This document shows positions 9,046 through 18,570 of a stretch of DNA of 64,000 bases, one piece after another. Below the pieces are notes generated by a model. That model ran no database searches. It had not been told where the DNA came from and saw only the letters and a list, made by a program, of their open reading frames with translations. Source of the stretch: CAXQZU01 sp964228555. GTDB lineage: Bacteria; Planctomycetota; PLA2; JAEUHO01. The stretch's first letter is position 1; each line of letters opens with the position of its first letter. A program made the translations under genes and the position numbers. The stretch is taken from assembly GCA_964228555.1 (NCBI GenBank), contig CAXQZU010000036.1:62001-126000 (forward strand), read 5' to 3'.

Positions 9046-9135
9046 GGCAGCACGGCAGCGCCCGCCGGGACTCCGCGCAGGCCCTGGAAGGAGCCTGGCC
9101 GCGCCGCCTGCCGGCGCTCCCCCACAGGCCGGGCG

Positions 9136-9141
9136 TACGAT
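9136..9141 (+). promoter_or_regulatory. -10-like hexamer TACGAT
   Basis: TACGAT ends 11 nt before the ATG at 9153. It lies in a 107-nt gap and predicts a transcript with a leader of only a few nucleotides. Confidence 0.45.
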
Positions 9142-9152
9142 GGCACGCGCCG

Positions 9153-10301
9153 ATGGCCTCGCTCCCGCCCACCCGCCGCGACGTGCTGGGTGCCCGGCCC
9201 AGCGCGCTGGCGCTGGCCGCGCTGGCCCTGACGTCGTGGGCAGGCAGCGAGGAGCGGGCCCGCGCCAGCACAGCCGAGGACCCGGCACGCCGCGAGCGGC
9301 GCCGCCGGGCCATCGAGCGTGGCGCGTCCTGGCTGGCGGTCCAGCAGCGCACGGGCGGAGGCTTCGGCGACGACAAGGCCGTCGTGGCGCTCACCGCGCT
9401 GTCGGTGATGGCCCTGCAAGCGTCAGGCAGCGCCTACGGACGGGGCCCCCACGGCCTCGCCGTCAAGCGCGGCATCGACTTCCTGCTGCAGCTGGTGGAG
9501 ACGCCCTCGACCGTGCAGTGGCACCCCGAGGGCTACTTCCACCATCCCGGCGACACCGACTCGCGCATGCACGGGCAAGGCTATGCCGCACTCGCCCTGG
9601 CCACGGCACTGGGCATGGCGCCCGGTCCGCGCGCCGAGCGCTTGCGCAGCGCCGTGGCCAAGGCGGTGCGCTGCATGGAGGCGGCGCAGACCAGCACGGG
9701 CGGCTACGGCTACAGCCCCTCGCCGGACAACGACCACGAGGGCAGCGTCACCGTGTGCGTGGCGCAGGCCTTGCGCGCCGCGCGCGACGCCGGCCTCACG
9801 GTCAGCCAAGGCGTCGTGCTGCGCGGCCTCGAGTACCTGCGCAAGAGCCAGGTGGCCTCGGACGGGGCCTCCGACGGCGGCTTCACGTACAGCATCACGC
9901 ACACCAAGCACACCTACGCGCTGACGGCCGCGGCCATCTCGTCCTTCTACCTGTTCGGGCGCTACAAGGACGACCCGCGCCGCACGCTGGACCGCGGCAT
10001 GCGCTACATGCTGCGCGCCCTCGAGCGCGGTGCCGTGGACGAGGAGTGGTGGTACTACGGCCACTTCTATGGCGCCTGGGCCTTCTGGCAGCGCGACGGC
10101 GGCGACTGGTCCAGCGCCTCGATGTGGGGCCGCTGGGCTGCGCTGGTGCTGCCCGAGCTGGTCGGAGAGCGCCAGCGCAGCGACGGGTCGTGGGACGACC
10201 GCGCGAGCGGCAAGTTCCACTACGGGCCGGTGCTGAGCACGGCCTTCGCGGTGCTCACCCTGTCCATCCCCGACGAGGCGCTGCCGGTGTTCCAGCGCTG
10301 A
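9153..10301 (+). CDS. Prenyltransferase/squalene-oxidase repeat protein, Tat-like signal
   Basis: A 382-residue protein starting at ATG 9153. The N-terminus has TRRDVLGA followed by an Ala/Leu core, a twin-arginine-like signal. QW-like repeats follow: SWLAVQQRTGGGFGD near 50, AQTSTGGYGYSP near 175, DGGFTYSITHTKH near 245, and RQRSDGSWDDR near 345. The W-Y-Y-G-H-F-Y segment near 295 matches the F-W-Y-G-S-Y-Y segment of the protein at 922-2094, so the two are paralogs of the alpha/alpha-toroid family. As with its paralog, classic cyclase acid motifs are not evident and the substrate is unknown. Use of a Tat-like signal here and a Sec-like signal in the paralog suggests different export routes or a bound cofactor; this is inference. 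It ends the plus-strand cluster and converges on larE. Confidence 0.85.
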   Translation: MASLPPTRRDVLGARPSALALAALALTSWAGSEERARASTAEDPARRERRRRAIERGASWLAVQQRTGGGFGDDKAVVALTALSVMALQASGSAYGRGPHGLAVKRGIDFLLQLVETPSTVQWHPEGYFHHPGDTDSRMHGQGYAALALATALGMAPGPRAERLRSAVAKAVRCMEAAQTSTGGYGYSPSPDNDHEGSVTVCVAQALRAARDAGLTVSQGVVLRGLEYLRKSQVASDGASDGGFTYSITHTKHTYALTAAAISSFYLFGRYKDDPRRTLDRGMRYMLRALERGAVDEEWWYYGHFYGAWAFWQRDGGDWSSASMWGRWAALVLPELVGERQRSDGSWDDRASGKFHYGPVLSTAFAVLTLSIPDEALPVFQR

Positions 10302-10317
10302 GGACCGGGGGCGGTCC
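10302..10317. terminator. Hairpin between convergent genes
   Basis: GGACCG, a GGGG loop and CGGTCC form a 6-bp stem starting just after the stop codon at 10301. It lies in the 38-nt gap between two convergent genes. There is no T run on either side. Confidence 0.4.
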
Positions 10318-10339
10318 GCTCGCCGGGTCCAGGGTGCGC

Positions 10340-11239
10340 CTAGCGCGGCGCGGGCAGGCCGCCCAGCCGCACGAGCCCGGGCGGCGGGGCGCGCAAGGGC
10401 TCCTGCAGGCTGCCGCTGCGATAGCCCTCGAGGTCCAGCGCCACGAAGGCGAACCCCTGCGCCTTGAGGGCGGCCACGGCGCGCTCGCGCAGGCCGGGCT
10501 CCAGCAGGCGGGGCAGGTCCTCCGCCGGCACCTCGATGCGTGCCACCGGGTCATGGACGCGCACGCGCACCGAGCGCAGCCCGAGGTCCTTGAGGGCCGG
10601 CTCGCAGGCCGCCACGCGCACGAGGCCCTCGGGCGTCACCTCGGTGCCGTGCGGGAACCGGCTGGAGAGGCAGGCCTCGGCGGGCTTGTCCCAGGTGGGC
10701 AGCCCGCGCTGGCGGCTCAGCTCGCGGACCAGGTCCTTGCCGATGCCGCACTCCAGCAGCGGCGAGCGCACGCCGTGCCGGAGGCCCGCAGCGTGGCCCG
10801 GCCGGTGGCCATCGAGGTCGTCGGCATTCGTGCCATCCAGCACCAGCGCGAGGCCCCGCTGGGCGGCCACCCTCGACAGCTCGCCGTAGAGCGCGTCCTT
10901 GCAGTGGAAGCAGCGGTCCGGCGCGTTGCGCCGGAAGGCCTCGAGGTCCAGCTCGCTCCCAGCCAGCACCTCGTGCTCCACGCCGGCCGCCTCGGCCTGC
11001 GCCCGCGCGGCGTCCAGCTCGCCGGGAGGCAGGCTCTCGGAGCGGCTGGTGACCGCCAGCAGGCGCTGGGGGCCGAGCACGCGGGCGCAGGCGTCCAGCA
11101 GGAAGGCACTGTCGGCGCCGCCACTGGCGGCAATCACGGCCCCGCCCTGTCCATGGCGCTGCAGCCATGCGCACAGCCGTGCCTGTGCGTCGGCGGCGTC
11201 CGAGGCCCGGGCCGGTGCTGTACCGCCTGCCACCGTCAT
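10340..11239 (-). CDS. larE: LarE-like ATP-dependent sulfur transferase
   Basis: A 299-residue PP-loop protein. In the family, LarE adenylates and then sulfurates the nicotinate-derived precursor of the nickel-pincer nucleotide cofactor of lactate racemase and related LarA enzymes. The PP-loop ATP site is SGGADS at residues 39-44. DRCFHCK holds Cys110 and Cys113, and KPAEACLSSRF holds Cys189. Three cysteines in these positions resemble the LarE class that carries a [4Fe-4S] cluster and passes sulfur catalytically, rather than the class with a single sacrificial cysteine; this is inference from the pattern. ATG 11239 is preferred to GTG 11245 only because ATG is commoner. No larA, larB or larC is visible in the window, so its partners must lie elsewhere. 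It is transcribed behind the lipoprotein gene but separated by a hairpin. Confidence 0.85.
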   Translation of the reverse strand: MTVAGGTAPARASDAADAQARLCAWLQRHGQGGAVIAASGGADSAFLLDACARVLGPQRLLAVTSRSESLPPGELDAARAQAEAAGVEHEVLAGSELDLEAFRRNAPDRCFHCKDALYGELSRVAAQRGLALVLDGTNADDLDGHRPGHAAGLRHGVRSPLLECGIGKDLVRELSRQRGLPTWDKPAEACLSSRFPHGTEVTPEGLVRVAACEPALKDLGLRSVRVRVHDPVARIEVPAEDLPRLLEPGLRERAVAALKAQGFAFVALDLEGYRSGSLQEPLRAPPPGLVRLGGLPAPR

Positions 11240-11272
11240 GCGCACGCCTCCCAGCGCAGCCCCACCAAGCGG

Positions 11273-11303
11273 GAGGCCCGCCCGCCGTGGGCGGACGGGC
11301 CTC
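11273..11303 (-). terminator. Strong hairpin after the lipoprotein gene
   Basis: GAGGCCCG-C-CCGCC, loop GTG, GGCGG-A-CGGGCCTC: 13 paired bases with one mismatch. It lies between the lipoprotein stop (11352) and larE (11239), both on the minus strand. It most likely ends the lipoprotein transcript. There is no U tract. Confidence 0.55.
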
Positions 11304-11351
11304 GCAGGGCCTCGAGGGCCAGCGTGGGGAGCGCTCCTGCTGGTCGCGCTC

Positions 11352-14135
11352 CTACTGGTCGTAGGTGTAGCGGATCGTCCACTGGTCCAGGATCGGGCCC
11401 GGATCGAAGGGCCCGAAGCCGTTGGGCAGGTAGAACGTGATGCGCAGCTGCACGAACTCGCGCGTGTTCAGGTTGCTGAAGCCCGCACCCGAGTTACCCG
11501 ACGGCAGCACGGCGATGTCGCTCGCCGGCGGGTTGGCGTTGGCCACCCAGTTCGGCGCACTGCCGACGCCGCTGTCCGTGAAGTAGCCCACCGTGAACCA
11601 GCCCGTCGGGGCGGCCGAGTTGTAGGCACCGTCGGTGCGCAGGTTGTAGCCACGCGCCTCGATCAGCATCAGGGTCTTGCCGGCACCGCGCGACGCACCC
11701 GAGGGCAGCTCGGCGAGGAAGTCCCCGGTGACGGCCGTGATGAAGCTGGGGTTGGCCGGCGAGCAGAAGAACACGTCGGAGACGATCTGGGGCTCGAGGC
11801 CACCGCCCTGGAAGCGGGCCGCGTTGAACACGCCGCGGTAGAAGCCGGTCTGGCCCTCGCCGGGGATCAGGGTCGTGACGGCACCCTGGCCCGTGATGAT
11901 CGAGTCACCATCCTCCATCACCACGCGGCCCAGGCCACCCTGGCCGCCGTTGTTGATCGTCGCGCCGCCCGCCGTGGGCTGCGCGCCGCCGCCACCGGGC
12001 CCGCCCGCTGCCGTGATCACGCCGCCCGTGATGTCGATGCGGTTGGGCGTGAGCAGGCGGATGCCGCCACCCGCGCCACCGCCCGCGCCGCCCGAGCCGT
12101 TGTAGAAGCCGGCCGCACCCGAGCCACCGCGACCGCCCGAGGCATCGACGGTGCCGAAGATGTTGATGTCAGCCGAGGAGGTGATGTCCACGGCACCGCC
12201 GCCACCACCGCCACCGGCGCCCGTGGCACCGTTGCCGAAGGTGCCCATGTCGTTGGCACCCGAGCCGCCGCCGCCGCCACCCGCGGTCAGCGTGGGCATC
12301 GTGTCGCCACCCATCGCCGGGTAGGCCGCGCCGCCCGTGCCACGAGCCGTGGCCTTGAAGGGGTTGGTCGAACGCGCGACCGAGCCACCCGCCGTGCCCG
12401 CGGCCGCGTGGCCACCACCGCCACCACCGTTGGAGTTGCCGCCGTTGGTGAAGGTGCTCGTCGAGGCGCTCGCGCCGCCCAGGCCGGCGCCCACGCCACC
12501 CAGCACGCCGTAGCCGGAGGTGGACCCGAAGGCCGAGGCACCGTCGGTGGCGTAGTTGGCGGAGTTGTTCAGGCCGGGGGCTGCGCCACCGCCACCGCCG
12601 CCGCTGTACCCCACGCCGCCGGACACGCCGGTCGTGGTGTTGGTCGAGGCACCCGTGCCGATGTTGGTCAGCGTGCTGCCCAGGCCATCACCGCGCGCCA
12701 GGATGCGGCCGCCCGCCTCCACCGTCGCGGCGCCCTGCACCAGGATGATGGCCGGGTTGACGCCGATGATGCGCACGGTGCGGCCTGCACGGATGCGCAT
12801 CGTGCGGAACTCCCACACCACCGCACGGCTGCCGTCCGTGACGTTGTTGCAGGTGTTGATGCTCAGGCCCGTGTCCAGGCGGATGTCCGCGTTGGGATCC
12901 AGGTCGTCCTTGACGCCGTCGTTGGCCTGGCGGGGCGTGGTGCAGGCCGAGGGCTGGTTGGGCAGCGAGGGCAGCAGCTGGTTGCCGCCGTTGTCACCGT
13001 CGCCGGCGAACAGCATCCAGCCCTGCGCCCGGCCCGGCGAGCGCGAGGTGTTGACGTCGCCGGTCGAGAGGTCGCCCAGCACGTTGGGCGATCCCGCCTC
13101 GAAGGTCAGCGTCTTCGAGCCGGTCTGCGTGGCCAGGTTCTGGGTCGTGAACGCGACCGTGACCGGGATCAGCGACGAGCCGGCGAGGTCACGCAGGCCG
13201 AAGGTCAGCTCCAGCACGCACAGGGCGTTCTCGGGGAAGCGGCCGAACTCGGGCGTGACGCGCAGGCGCGTCTGCGTGAAGTCCTGCTCCAGCGTCAGCA
13301 CCGCACGGATGCGCTGCGGGTCGCTGAAGAGGTTGGTCTCGCCCGCGTCGATCGGGCCCCACGAGAAGGGGTTGCCGGTGTCCTGGTCCGCCGCCGGCGT
13401 GAACCCCGTCTGGCGTCCAGAGATCGGCTCCACGTTGAACACGGTGGGGCTGCCGCGCTGGTACTCGAAGAAGCGCACGGTGGTGTCGCTGACCGTGCAC
13501 GGATCGATGTTCTCGCTGAAGGTCAGCACCATGTCGTTGCCGTCCAGCACCGGCACGGCGGCGGTGCCGTTGAGGCTGAGCGTGCCCTCGTTGACGGCAC
13601 TGACGAGGAAGGGCTGCTGGGCAGGGATGCCGTCGCGCCACAGGGGGGCGCTGGGGCTGTCCGCACGCGTGCGGAACTCGAAGTTCATCGTGCGGCGCAG
13701 GGGCTGGCCCACCGAGTTGCGGATGGGGAACTGCTCGGGGTAGCCCACCAGCGTGATGCGGTACTGGATGTCGGGCTGGAAGCCCGAGTCCGACAGGTCG
13801 CAGAGCCCGGGCAGCTGGGGGTAGAACAGCACCGTCGAGCCGCTCACGGCCATCTGGCCGGGCACCGCCTGCCCGAAGCCGGGGCCGCGGCGCACCTGCA
13901 GCGTGGACACGTTCACGGTGGCCGCGTCCACTTCCTCGCTGAAGCGGAACTCGAGCACCTCGTTGAGCGGCAGGTTGCCCACGCCGTTCTGGATGAACGT
14001 GACGAGCTGCAGGCCCTGGCCCGCGCCGTCCGGGCCGGGCCCACCACCGCCGCCACCGCACGCCGGGAGGGCGATGGAGACGAGGGCCGCCACGGCGAGT
14101 GCGAGGCGGCGAGCGAGGAGACGCGACTGGCGCAT
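11352..14135 (-). CDS. Large Gly-rich surface lipoprotein with Ig-like domains
   Basis: A 927-residue protein. [26 protein letters not shown] is a lipoprotein signal with Cys26 as the lipidated residue, followed by a run of glycines. Residues 40-150 look like a SbsA/Big_5-type Ig-like domain ([20 protein letters not shown]). A second such domain with [15 protein letters not shown] follows near 200-230, and a third beta region near 280-330. Residues about 500-760 are extremely rich in Gly, Asn, Ser and Thr with alternating hydrophobics ([31 protein letters not shown]), suggesting a beta-helix or repeat fibre. The C-terminus returns to ordinary beta sequence. ATG 14135 is chosen because it begins the signal and is preceded by a GGAG stretch. 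Likely role is surface structure or adhesion; no enzymatic residues can be named. Expressed alone, with a hairpin after it. Confidence 0.8.
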   Translation of the reverse strand: MRQSRLLARRLALAVAALVSIALPACGGGGGGPGPDGAGQGLQLVTFIQNGVGNLPLNEVLEFRFSEEVDAATVNVSTLQVRRGPGFGQAVPGQMAVSGSTVLFYPQLPGLCDLSDSGFQPDIQYRITLVGYPEQFPIRNSVGQPLRRTMNFEFRTRADSPSAPLWRDGIPAQQPFLVSAVNEGTLSLNGTAAVPVLDGNDMVLTFSENIDPCTVSDTTVRFFEYQRGSPTVFNVEPISGRQTGFTPAADQDTGNPFSWGPIDAGETNLFSDPQRIRAVLTLEQDFTQTRLRVTPEFGRFPENALCVLELTFGLRDLAGSSLIPVTVAFTTQNLATQTGSKTLTFEAGSPNVLGDLSTGDVNTSRSPGRAQGWMLFAGDGDNGGNQLLPSLPNQPSACTTPRQANDGVKDDLDPNADIRLDTGLSINTCNNVTDGSRAVVWEFRTMRIRAGRTVRIIGVNPAIILVQGAATVEAGGRILARGDGLGSTLTNIGTGASTNTTTGVSGGVGYSGGGGGGAAPGLNNSANYATDGASAFGSTSGYGVLGGVGAGLGGASASTSTFTNGGNSNGGGGGGHAAAGTAGGSVARSTNPFKATARGTGGAAYPAMGGDTMPTLTAGGGGGGSGANDMGTFGNGATGAGGGGGGGAVDITSSADINIFGTVDASGGRGGSGAAGFYNGSGGAGGGAGGGIRLLTPNRIDITGGVITAAGGPGGGGAQPTAGGATINNGGQGGLGRVVMEDGDSIITGQGAVTTLIPGEGQTGFYRGVFNAARFQGGGLEPQIVSDVFFCSPANPSFITAVTGDFLAELPSGASRGAGKTLMLIEARGYNLRTDGAYNSAAPTGWFTVGYFTDSGVGSAPNWVANANPPASDIAVLPSGNSGAGFSNLNTREFVQLRITFYLPNGFGPFDPGPILDQWTIRYTYDQ

Positions 14136-14241
14136 GGAGATGCTCCGGAGGATGCGACACGCTGGCAGGCAAAGCCCGTTCCCTGTCACGCGGCCGCGTG
14201 ACGGGGCCCGGCCGCGAGAGCCTGCCCGGCGCTTGGGCCGC

Positions 14242-14247
14242 ATGCTA
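14242..14247 (-). promoter_or_regulatory. -10-like hexamer TAGCAT
   Basis: Read on the minus strand, TAGCAT stands 106 nt before the lipoprotein start at 14135. It is one of two AT-rich spots in this 295-nt gap; the other is the repeat at 14412-14431. It implies a leader of about 100 nt. Confidence 0.35.
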
Positions 14248-14411
14248 GCGCCCGGGGGGCCGCGTTGCACGCCCCTTTCCGGCGCGCCCGCCCAGCCCGC
14301 AAGCCGCTCCCGGGACCGAGGATCCAAGGCCGTCAGGGCCCAGGCGTGCCCGAACGCCCCCCGGCCGTGCGGAAGCGCACGCACCCCGGGAGAACGGCGC
14401 GGGGCGGCGCA

Positions 14412-14431
14412 ATTGTTCGCGTATTGTTCGC
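14412..14431. repeat. Tandem direct repeat of ATTGTTCGC, 11-nt period
   Basis: ATTGTTCGC occurs twice, at 14412-14420 and 14423-14431, separated by GT. The 11-nt period places both copies on one face of the helix, as in tandem operator half sites. The repeat touches the stop codon of the TPR gene and lies about 280 nt upstream of the lipoprotein start. It stands out by its AT content. Confidence 0.6.
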
Positions 14432-16092
14432 TATCCCTCGACACCCGGGCCAGCCTGCCAGCCCTCCAGGGTGCGAGCCAGCCGCTCCTGGTCGAGGGCC
14501 GAGGCCGGCTCGCCCCCGGCGCGCAAGGCCGAGGCCAGCACCCGGTAGCCGTGGGGATCGGACGGCGCGGCCAGCACGTAGCGCCTCAGCAGGAGCACCG
14601 CCTGCGGCAGGTCGCCCGCCGCAAGGCAGGCGGCCCCGAGATCGCGCACCACCTCGTCATGGGGCGCCGCGCTGCGCACGGCCACGCGGCCGGCCGCCAT
14701 GGCCTGCCGCGGCCGGCCCCGCGCCAGCAGCCAGCGCACCAGCAGCGCCAGGGCCTGCGGATGGCGCGACGAGCAGCGCAGCGCCGCGCGCAGCCGCGAG
14801 CGCGCCGTGCCCGCCTGCCCTGCGTCCAGGGCCAGCTCGGCGGCCGCAGCCCACAGGTCGGCGCTCTGGGGCTGGCTGGCCAGCGCGCGCAGCAGGCCGC
14901 GCTCCGCCGGCACGGCCCGCCCACGCGCGCACTGCGCTGCGGCGAGATCCAGCGCCAGCGGGACGGAACGCGGGTTGCGCATGCATGCGCAAGCCAAGGT
15001 CCTGGCCGCCGCGCGAGCCCGCCCGCTGCGCGCGAGGGCGCGCGCCAGCACGCGCGGCACGTCCTCGTCATCCGGGTCCAGGCGCAGGGCACGGCGCAGC
15101 ACGGCCACGGCGCGGCCGGCCTCGCCCTGCTCGAGCAGGTGCTCGCCCAGGTGCAGCCACGCGCGCGGCGCGTCGGGCTGCGCCTCGGCAAGCGCCTCCA
15201 GCAAGGCACTGGCGTCCTGCCCGCGCCCCAGCGCACGCAGCACGGGCGCGCAGGCGCCCACCACGTCGGGATCGTGGGGATGCCCCTCCAGCACGGGCAG
15301 CAGCCTGTTCCAGCCCGCTTCGGGCTCGCCCTGCTCGCACAGCGTGTGGGCCAGGCAGAGGCTGGCCTCGAGGTGGCCCGGGTCAGCCTCCAGCGCGACG
15401 CGCAGCCGCGCCGCTGCCTCGGCCAGCCGTCCCTGCTGGCGCTCCAGCTGCGCCAGCCCGAAGGCTGCATCCGCCCGCACCGGTCCCGCCAGGGCTCGCA
15501 GGTAGCAAGCGCGAGCCTCGTCGATGCGATGCAGGGCCTCGAGGCAGCGGGCCCGGCCCAGGTCCAGCTCGGGATGGCCGGGCTCCTCCCGCTCCACCTC
15601 GCCCCACAGGGCCAGCGACTCGCCCGGCCGCCCGGCCACCCAGCAGGCCAGCGCCATGTGCCGCAGGGCGTGGACGCACTGCGGGTCGAGGCGCCGGGCC
15701 TCCAGCGCGTGCGCGCGCGCCTCCGACAGCTGGCCCAGCAGCGCGTGGCAGTGCGCCAGGTGGCAGTGCGCCTCCTCGCAGGAGGCATCCAGCGCCACGG
15801 CGCGCTCGAGGGCGGCGATGGCGCGCTCGACCTGGCCCAGCCTGCCGTGCACCAGGCCCAGGCCCACCCACGGGGCAGCCGAGGCGGGGCTGCGCTGGGC
15901 CGCCTTGCGGTAGCGCGCCAGCGCGGCCTCCGGGCGGTCGGCCTCCAGGTGGCAGTGCCCGAGGTAGAGGTCGATGCGAGGGCTCTGCACGCCCTTGCGG
16001 TCCAGGCTGCGCAGCATCGCACGCGCGGCCTCGAGGTCGCCCTCCTCGAAACGCTCCACCGCCTTGCGCAGCCGCTGGTCGGCGTCGAACAT
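14431..16092 (-). CDS. Cys/His-rich tetratricopeptide-repeat protein
   Basis: A 553-residue protein made almost entirely of TPR-like helix pairs from residue 15 to the end. Typical repeat cores are [39 protein letters not shown] and [18 protein letters not shown], with 34-residue spacing. TPR arrays mediate protein-protein contacts. No signal peptide or membrane segment is seen, so it is probably cytoplasmic. It has about 16 cysteines, unusual for a TPR protein, and a local H-C-H cluster near residues 108-115 (AHCHLAHCH). ATG 16092 is preceded by GGAGGT, 11 nt upstream, and by a hairpin. It is divergent from fusA. No partner is evident from the neighbours. Function unknown beyond scaffold or adaptor. 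Confidence 0.8.
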   Translation of the reverse strand: MFDADQRLRKAVERFEEGDLEAARAMLRSLDRKGVQSPRIDLYLGHCHLEADRPEAALARYRKAAQRSPASAAPWVGLGLVHGRLGQVERAIAALERAVALDASCEEAHCHLAHCHALLGQLSEARAHALEARRLDPQCVHALRHMALACWVAGRPGESLALWGEVEREEPGHPELDLGRARCLEALHRIDEARACYLRALAGPVRADAAFGLAQLERQQGRLAEAAARLRVALEADPGHLEASLCLAHTLCEQGEPEAGWNRLLPVLEGHPHDPDVVGACAPVLRALGRGQDASALLEALAEAQPDAPRAWLHLGEHLLEQGEAGRAVAVLRRALRLDPDDEDVPRVLARALARSGRARAAARTLACACMRNPRSVPLALDLAAAQCARGRAVPAERGLLRALASQPQSADLWAAAAELALDAGQAGTARSRLRAALRCSSRHPQALALLVRWLLARGRPRQAMAAGRVAVRSAAPHDEVVRDLGAACLAAGDLPQAVLLLRRYVLAAPSDPHGYRVLASALRAGGEPASALDQERLARTLEGWQAGPGVEG

Positions 16093-16110
16093 GGCGCGCG
16101 GGGACCTCCG

Positions 16111-16130
16111 GCCGGGCAGTCTCGCCCGGC
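16111..16130. promoter_or_regulatory. Hairpin in the leader of the TPR gene
   Basis: GCCGGGC, loop AGTCTC, GCCCGGC: a perfect 7-bp stem about 18 nt upstream of the TPR start and 2 nt from its GGAGGT. It could influence ribosome access. It is not followed by a T run. Confidence 0.35.
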
Positions 16131-16210
16131 GCGGGGACACGGAGCGCCCTGCGCGGCGGGCGGGACCACCACGCGCAGGCCCGGCATGGCGCGCCTCGCT
16201 GGCCGCAGAG

Positions 16211-16239
16211 TTGGCCCCGGCCGGGTTTCGCCCTACCGT
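16211..16239 (+). promoter_or_regulatory. Sigma70-like promoter of fusA
   Basis: TTGGCC (16211-16216), a 17-nt spacer and TACCGT (16234-16239). It is one of the few promoters in the window with both elements at the right spacing. The leader would be about 47 nt and ends with a GGAG a few nucleotides before ATG 16294. Confidence 0.6.
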
Positions 16240-16293
16240 CGGTGGTTTCCTGCCGTCCGGCGCCTGCCGGCGGCCCAGCCCGGAGCGCTTCCC

Positions 16294-18459
16294 ATGGCCA
16301 CGCCCAGCACCCCCTCCAGCGCCGGCAGCGACGCCCAGGAGCAGATCATGATCCCGTGGCCCGAGGCCAAGCGCAACCCGCTGGCCGACGTGCGCAACTT
16401 CGGGATCATGGCCCACATCGACGCGGGCAAGACCACCGTCACCGAGCGCATCCTCTTCTACACCGGCCGCATCCACAAGACGGGCGAGGTGCACGAGGGC
16501 GGCGCGACGATGGACCACATGCCCGAGGAGCGCGAGCGCGGCATCACGATCACCAGCGCCGCGACCAACTGCTACTGGAAGGGCGTGCGCCTCAACATCA
16601 TCGACACGCCCGGGCACGTGGACTTCACGGCCGAGGTGGAGCGCAGCCTGCGCGTGCTGGACGGCGCCGTGGCCGTGTTCGACGCCAAGGAGGGCGTGGA
16701 GCCGCAGTCGGAGACCGTGTGGCGCCAGGCCAACAAGTACAACGTGCCGCGCCTCGCCTTCGTCAACAAGATGGACAAGGCCGGCGCCGACTTCGACATG
16801 TGCGTGCGCATGATGCGCGACCGCCTGGGCGCCAAGGCCTTCCCCATCCAGTACCCGCTGGGCCAGAGCGACACCTTCAAGGGCGTCGTGGACGTGCTGG
16901 AGAACATCGCCGTCTACTACGACGAGGAGAGCCAGGGCAAGCGCTGGACCACCGCCGAGGTGCCCGCCGAGCTCAAGGAGCGCATCGAGGGCCTGCGCCG
17001 CGAGCTGGTCGAGGCGGCTGCCGAGATGGACGACTCGCTCCTGGAGCGCTACCTGGCCGGCGAGGAGCTGCACCGGGCCGAGCTGATGCCGGCCATCCGC
17101 AAGGGCGTGCTGCAGGGCAAGATCGTGCCGGTGCTGTGCGGCGCCGCGCTGCGCAACAAGGGCGTGCAGCGCCTGCTGGACGCCGTGTGCTGGTTCCTGC
17201 CCTGCCCGCTGGACATCAAGGACATCACGGGCTCGGATCCCGACACGAAGGAGCCGCGCGTGGTCCAGCCGGACCCCAACGGCATCCTGGCCGCGCTGGC
17301 CTTCAAGACGGTCAGCGACAAGAACGGCGACCTCTACTTCGTGCGCGTCTACAGCGGCAAGCTCGAGCAGGGCATGCAGGTCTACAACGCCACGCGCCGC
17401 AAGAAGGAGCGCATCGGCCGCCTCATGGTGATGCACGCCACCGAGCGCGAGGCGGTGGAGGTGCTGACCGCCGGCCAGATCGGCGCGGTGGTCGGCTTCA
17501 AGGACACCTACACGGGCGACACGCTGTGCCAGAAGGAAGACGCGATCTTCCTCGAGCCGCCGCAGTTCCCGGCCACGGTGATCTCGATGTCGATCAACCC
17601 GGCCAGCCGCGCCGACCGCGACAAGCTGGGCGAGGCGCTGCAGAAGCTCTCGCGCGAGGACCCCACCTTCGCCACCTTCACGGACGACGAGACGGGCGAG
17701 ACCATCATCTCGGGCATGGGCGAGCTGCACCTGGACATCATCTGCAGCCGCCTCAAGCGCGAGTTCGGCGTGGCCTGCGAGACGGGCAAGCCCAAGGTGG
17801 CCTACCGCCAGACCTTCGCCCGCAACATCGATGTCGAGGGCCGTCACGTCAAGCAGTCGGGCGGTCGCGGCCAGTTCGGCGTCGTGCGCATCCGCTTCTC
17901 GCAGATCGAGGACACGGCCAACACCTTCGAGAGCTCCATCGTGGGCGGCTCGGTGCCCAAGGAGTACGTGCCGGCCATCGAGAAGGGCCTGGACGCTGCC
18001 TACGTCGAGGGCTACCCGCTGGGCTTCCCCTTCGTGAAGGTGGCCGCCGACCTCTACGACGGCAAGTACCACGACGTGGACTCGTCGGAGATGGCGTTCA
18101 AGGAGGCCGCACGCCTCGCCGTGCGCGAGGCCACCGAGAAGGCGGGCATCACCATCCTCGAGCCCTGGATGCGCATCACCGTGACGGCGCCCGAGGTCAA
18201 CCTCGGCGACGTGCTCGGCAGCCTCAACCAGCGCCGCGGCATGATCGAGAAGACCGAGAAGGGCGGCGGCGACGCGGTGCGCATCTACGGCGTGGTGCCG
18301 CTGGCCGAGATGTTCCGCTACTCCGAGGCGCTGCGCGGCATGTCGCAGGGCCGTGGCGTGTACTCGATGGAGCCCTTCGAGTACCGCGGCGTGCCCATGA
18401 GCGTGGCCGAGAAGATCCGCAAGGAAGTGGAGGCCGAGAAGGCCAAGCGCGGCAAGTAG
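16294..18459 (+). CDS. fusA: Elongation factor G
   Basis: A 721-residue translational GTPase that moves the ribosome along mRNA and helps split ribosomes after termination. G1 is AHIDAGKTT at residues 40-48, the switch region ERERGITI is near 79-86, G3 DTPGH is at 104-108 and G4 NKMD is at 158-161. Domains II to V follow in the usual order, with [12 protein letters not shown] and GGRGQFG present. Length is close to the family norm (about 700), with a short extra N-terminus of about 20 residues. It stands alone rather than in a str operon with rpsL, rpsG and tuf. Planctomycetes often carry several EF-G paralogs, so this may or may not be the main copy, but all GTPase motifs are intact. It has its own promoter and a strong terminator. 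Confidence 0.95.
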   Translation: MATPSTPSSAGSDAQEQIMIPWPEAKRNPLADVRNFGIMAHIDAGKTTVTERILFYTGRIHKTGEVHEGGATMDHMPEERERGITITSAATNCYWKGVRLNIIDTPGHVDFTAEVERSLRVLDGAVAVFDAKEGVEPQSETVWRQANKYNVPRLAFVNKMDKAGADFDMCVRMMRDRLGAKAFPIQYPLGQSDTFKGVVDVLENIAVYYDEESQGKRWTTAEVPAELKERIEGLRRELVEAAAEMDDSLLERYLAGEELHRAELMPAIRKGVLQGKIVPVLCGAALRNKGVQRLLDAVCWFLPCPLDIKDITGSDPDTKEPRVVQPDPNGILAALAFKTVSDKNGDLYFVRVYSGKLEQGMQVYNATRRKKERIGRLMVMHATEREAVEVLTAGQIGAVVGFKDTYTGDTLCQKEDAIFLEPPQFPATVISMSINPASRADRDKLGEALQKLSREDPTFATFTDDETGETIISGMGELHLDIICSRLKREFGVACETGKPKVAYRQTFARNIDVEGRHVKQSGGRGQFGVVRIRFSQIEDTANTFESSIVGGSVPKEYVPAIEKGLDAAYVEGYPLGFPFVKVAADLYDGKYHDVDSSEMAFKEAARLAVREATEKAGITILEPWMRITVTAPEVNLGDVLGSLNQRRGMIEKTEKGGGDAVRIYGVVPLAEMFRYSEALRGMSQGRGVYSMEPFEYRGVPMSVAEKIRKEVEAEKAKRGK

Positions 18460-18482
18460 CCGGCCGCCTCTGGGCACCTCCT

Positions 18483-18514
18483 GCGGGCCGCGGGCGCATG
18501 CGCCTGCGGCCCGC
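18483..18514. terminator. Bidirectional hairpin terminator after fusA
   Basis: GCGGGCCGC and GCGGCCCGC flank an inner palindrome GGCGCATGCGCC, giving a long, nearly perfect stem. It lies between the convergent fusA and HEAT-protein genes and could serve both. No T tract follows. Confidence 0.7.
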
Positions 18515-18570
18515 TTCATGCCCGCCGGCGCCGCGCGCCGCCCGGGCCATCCCGGTCAGGGGCATCCCGG

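Noticed and set aside
11352..14201. Long open frame antisense to the lipoprotein gene
   Set aside because: Its translation is Arg/Ala/Gly/His-rich without domain character, while the minus strand has a lipobox and Ig-like domains.
16093..18519. Long minus-strand open frame through fusA
   Set aside because: fusA on the plus strand has every GTPase motif. The antisense frame is only the open extension of the TPR gene.
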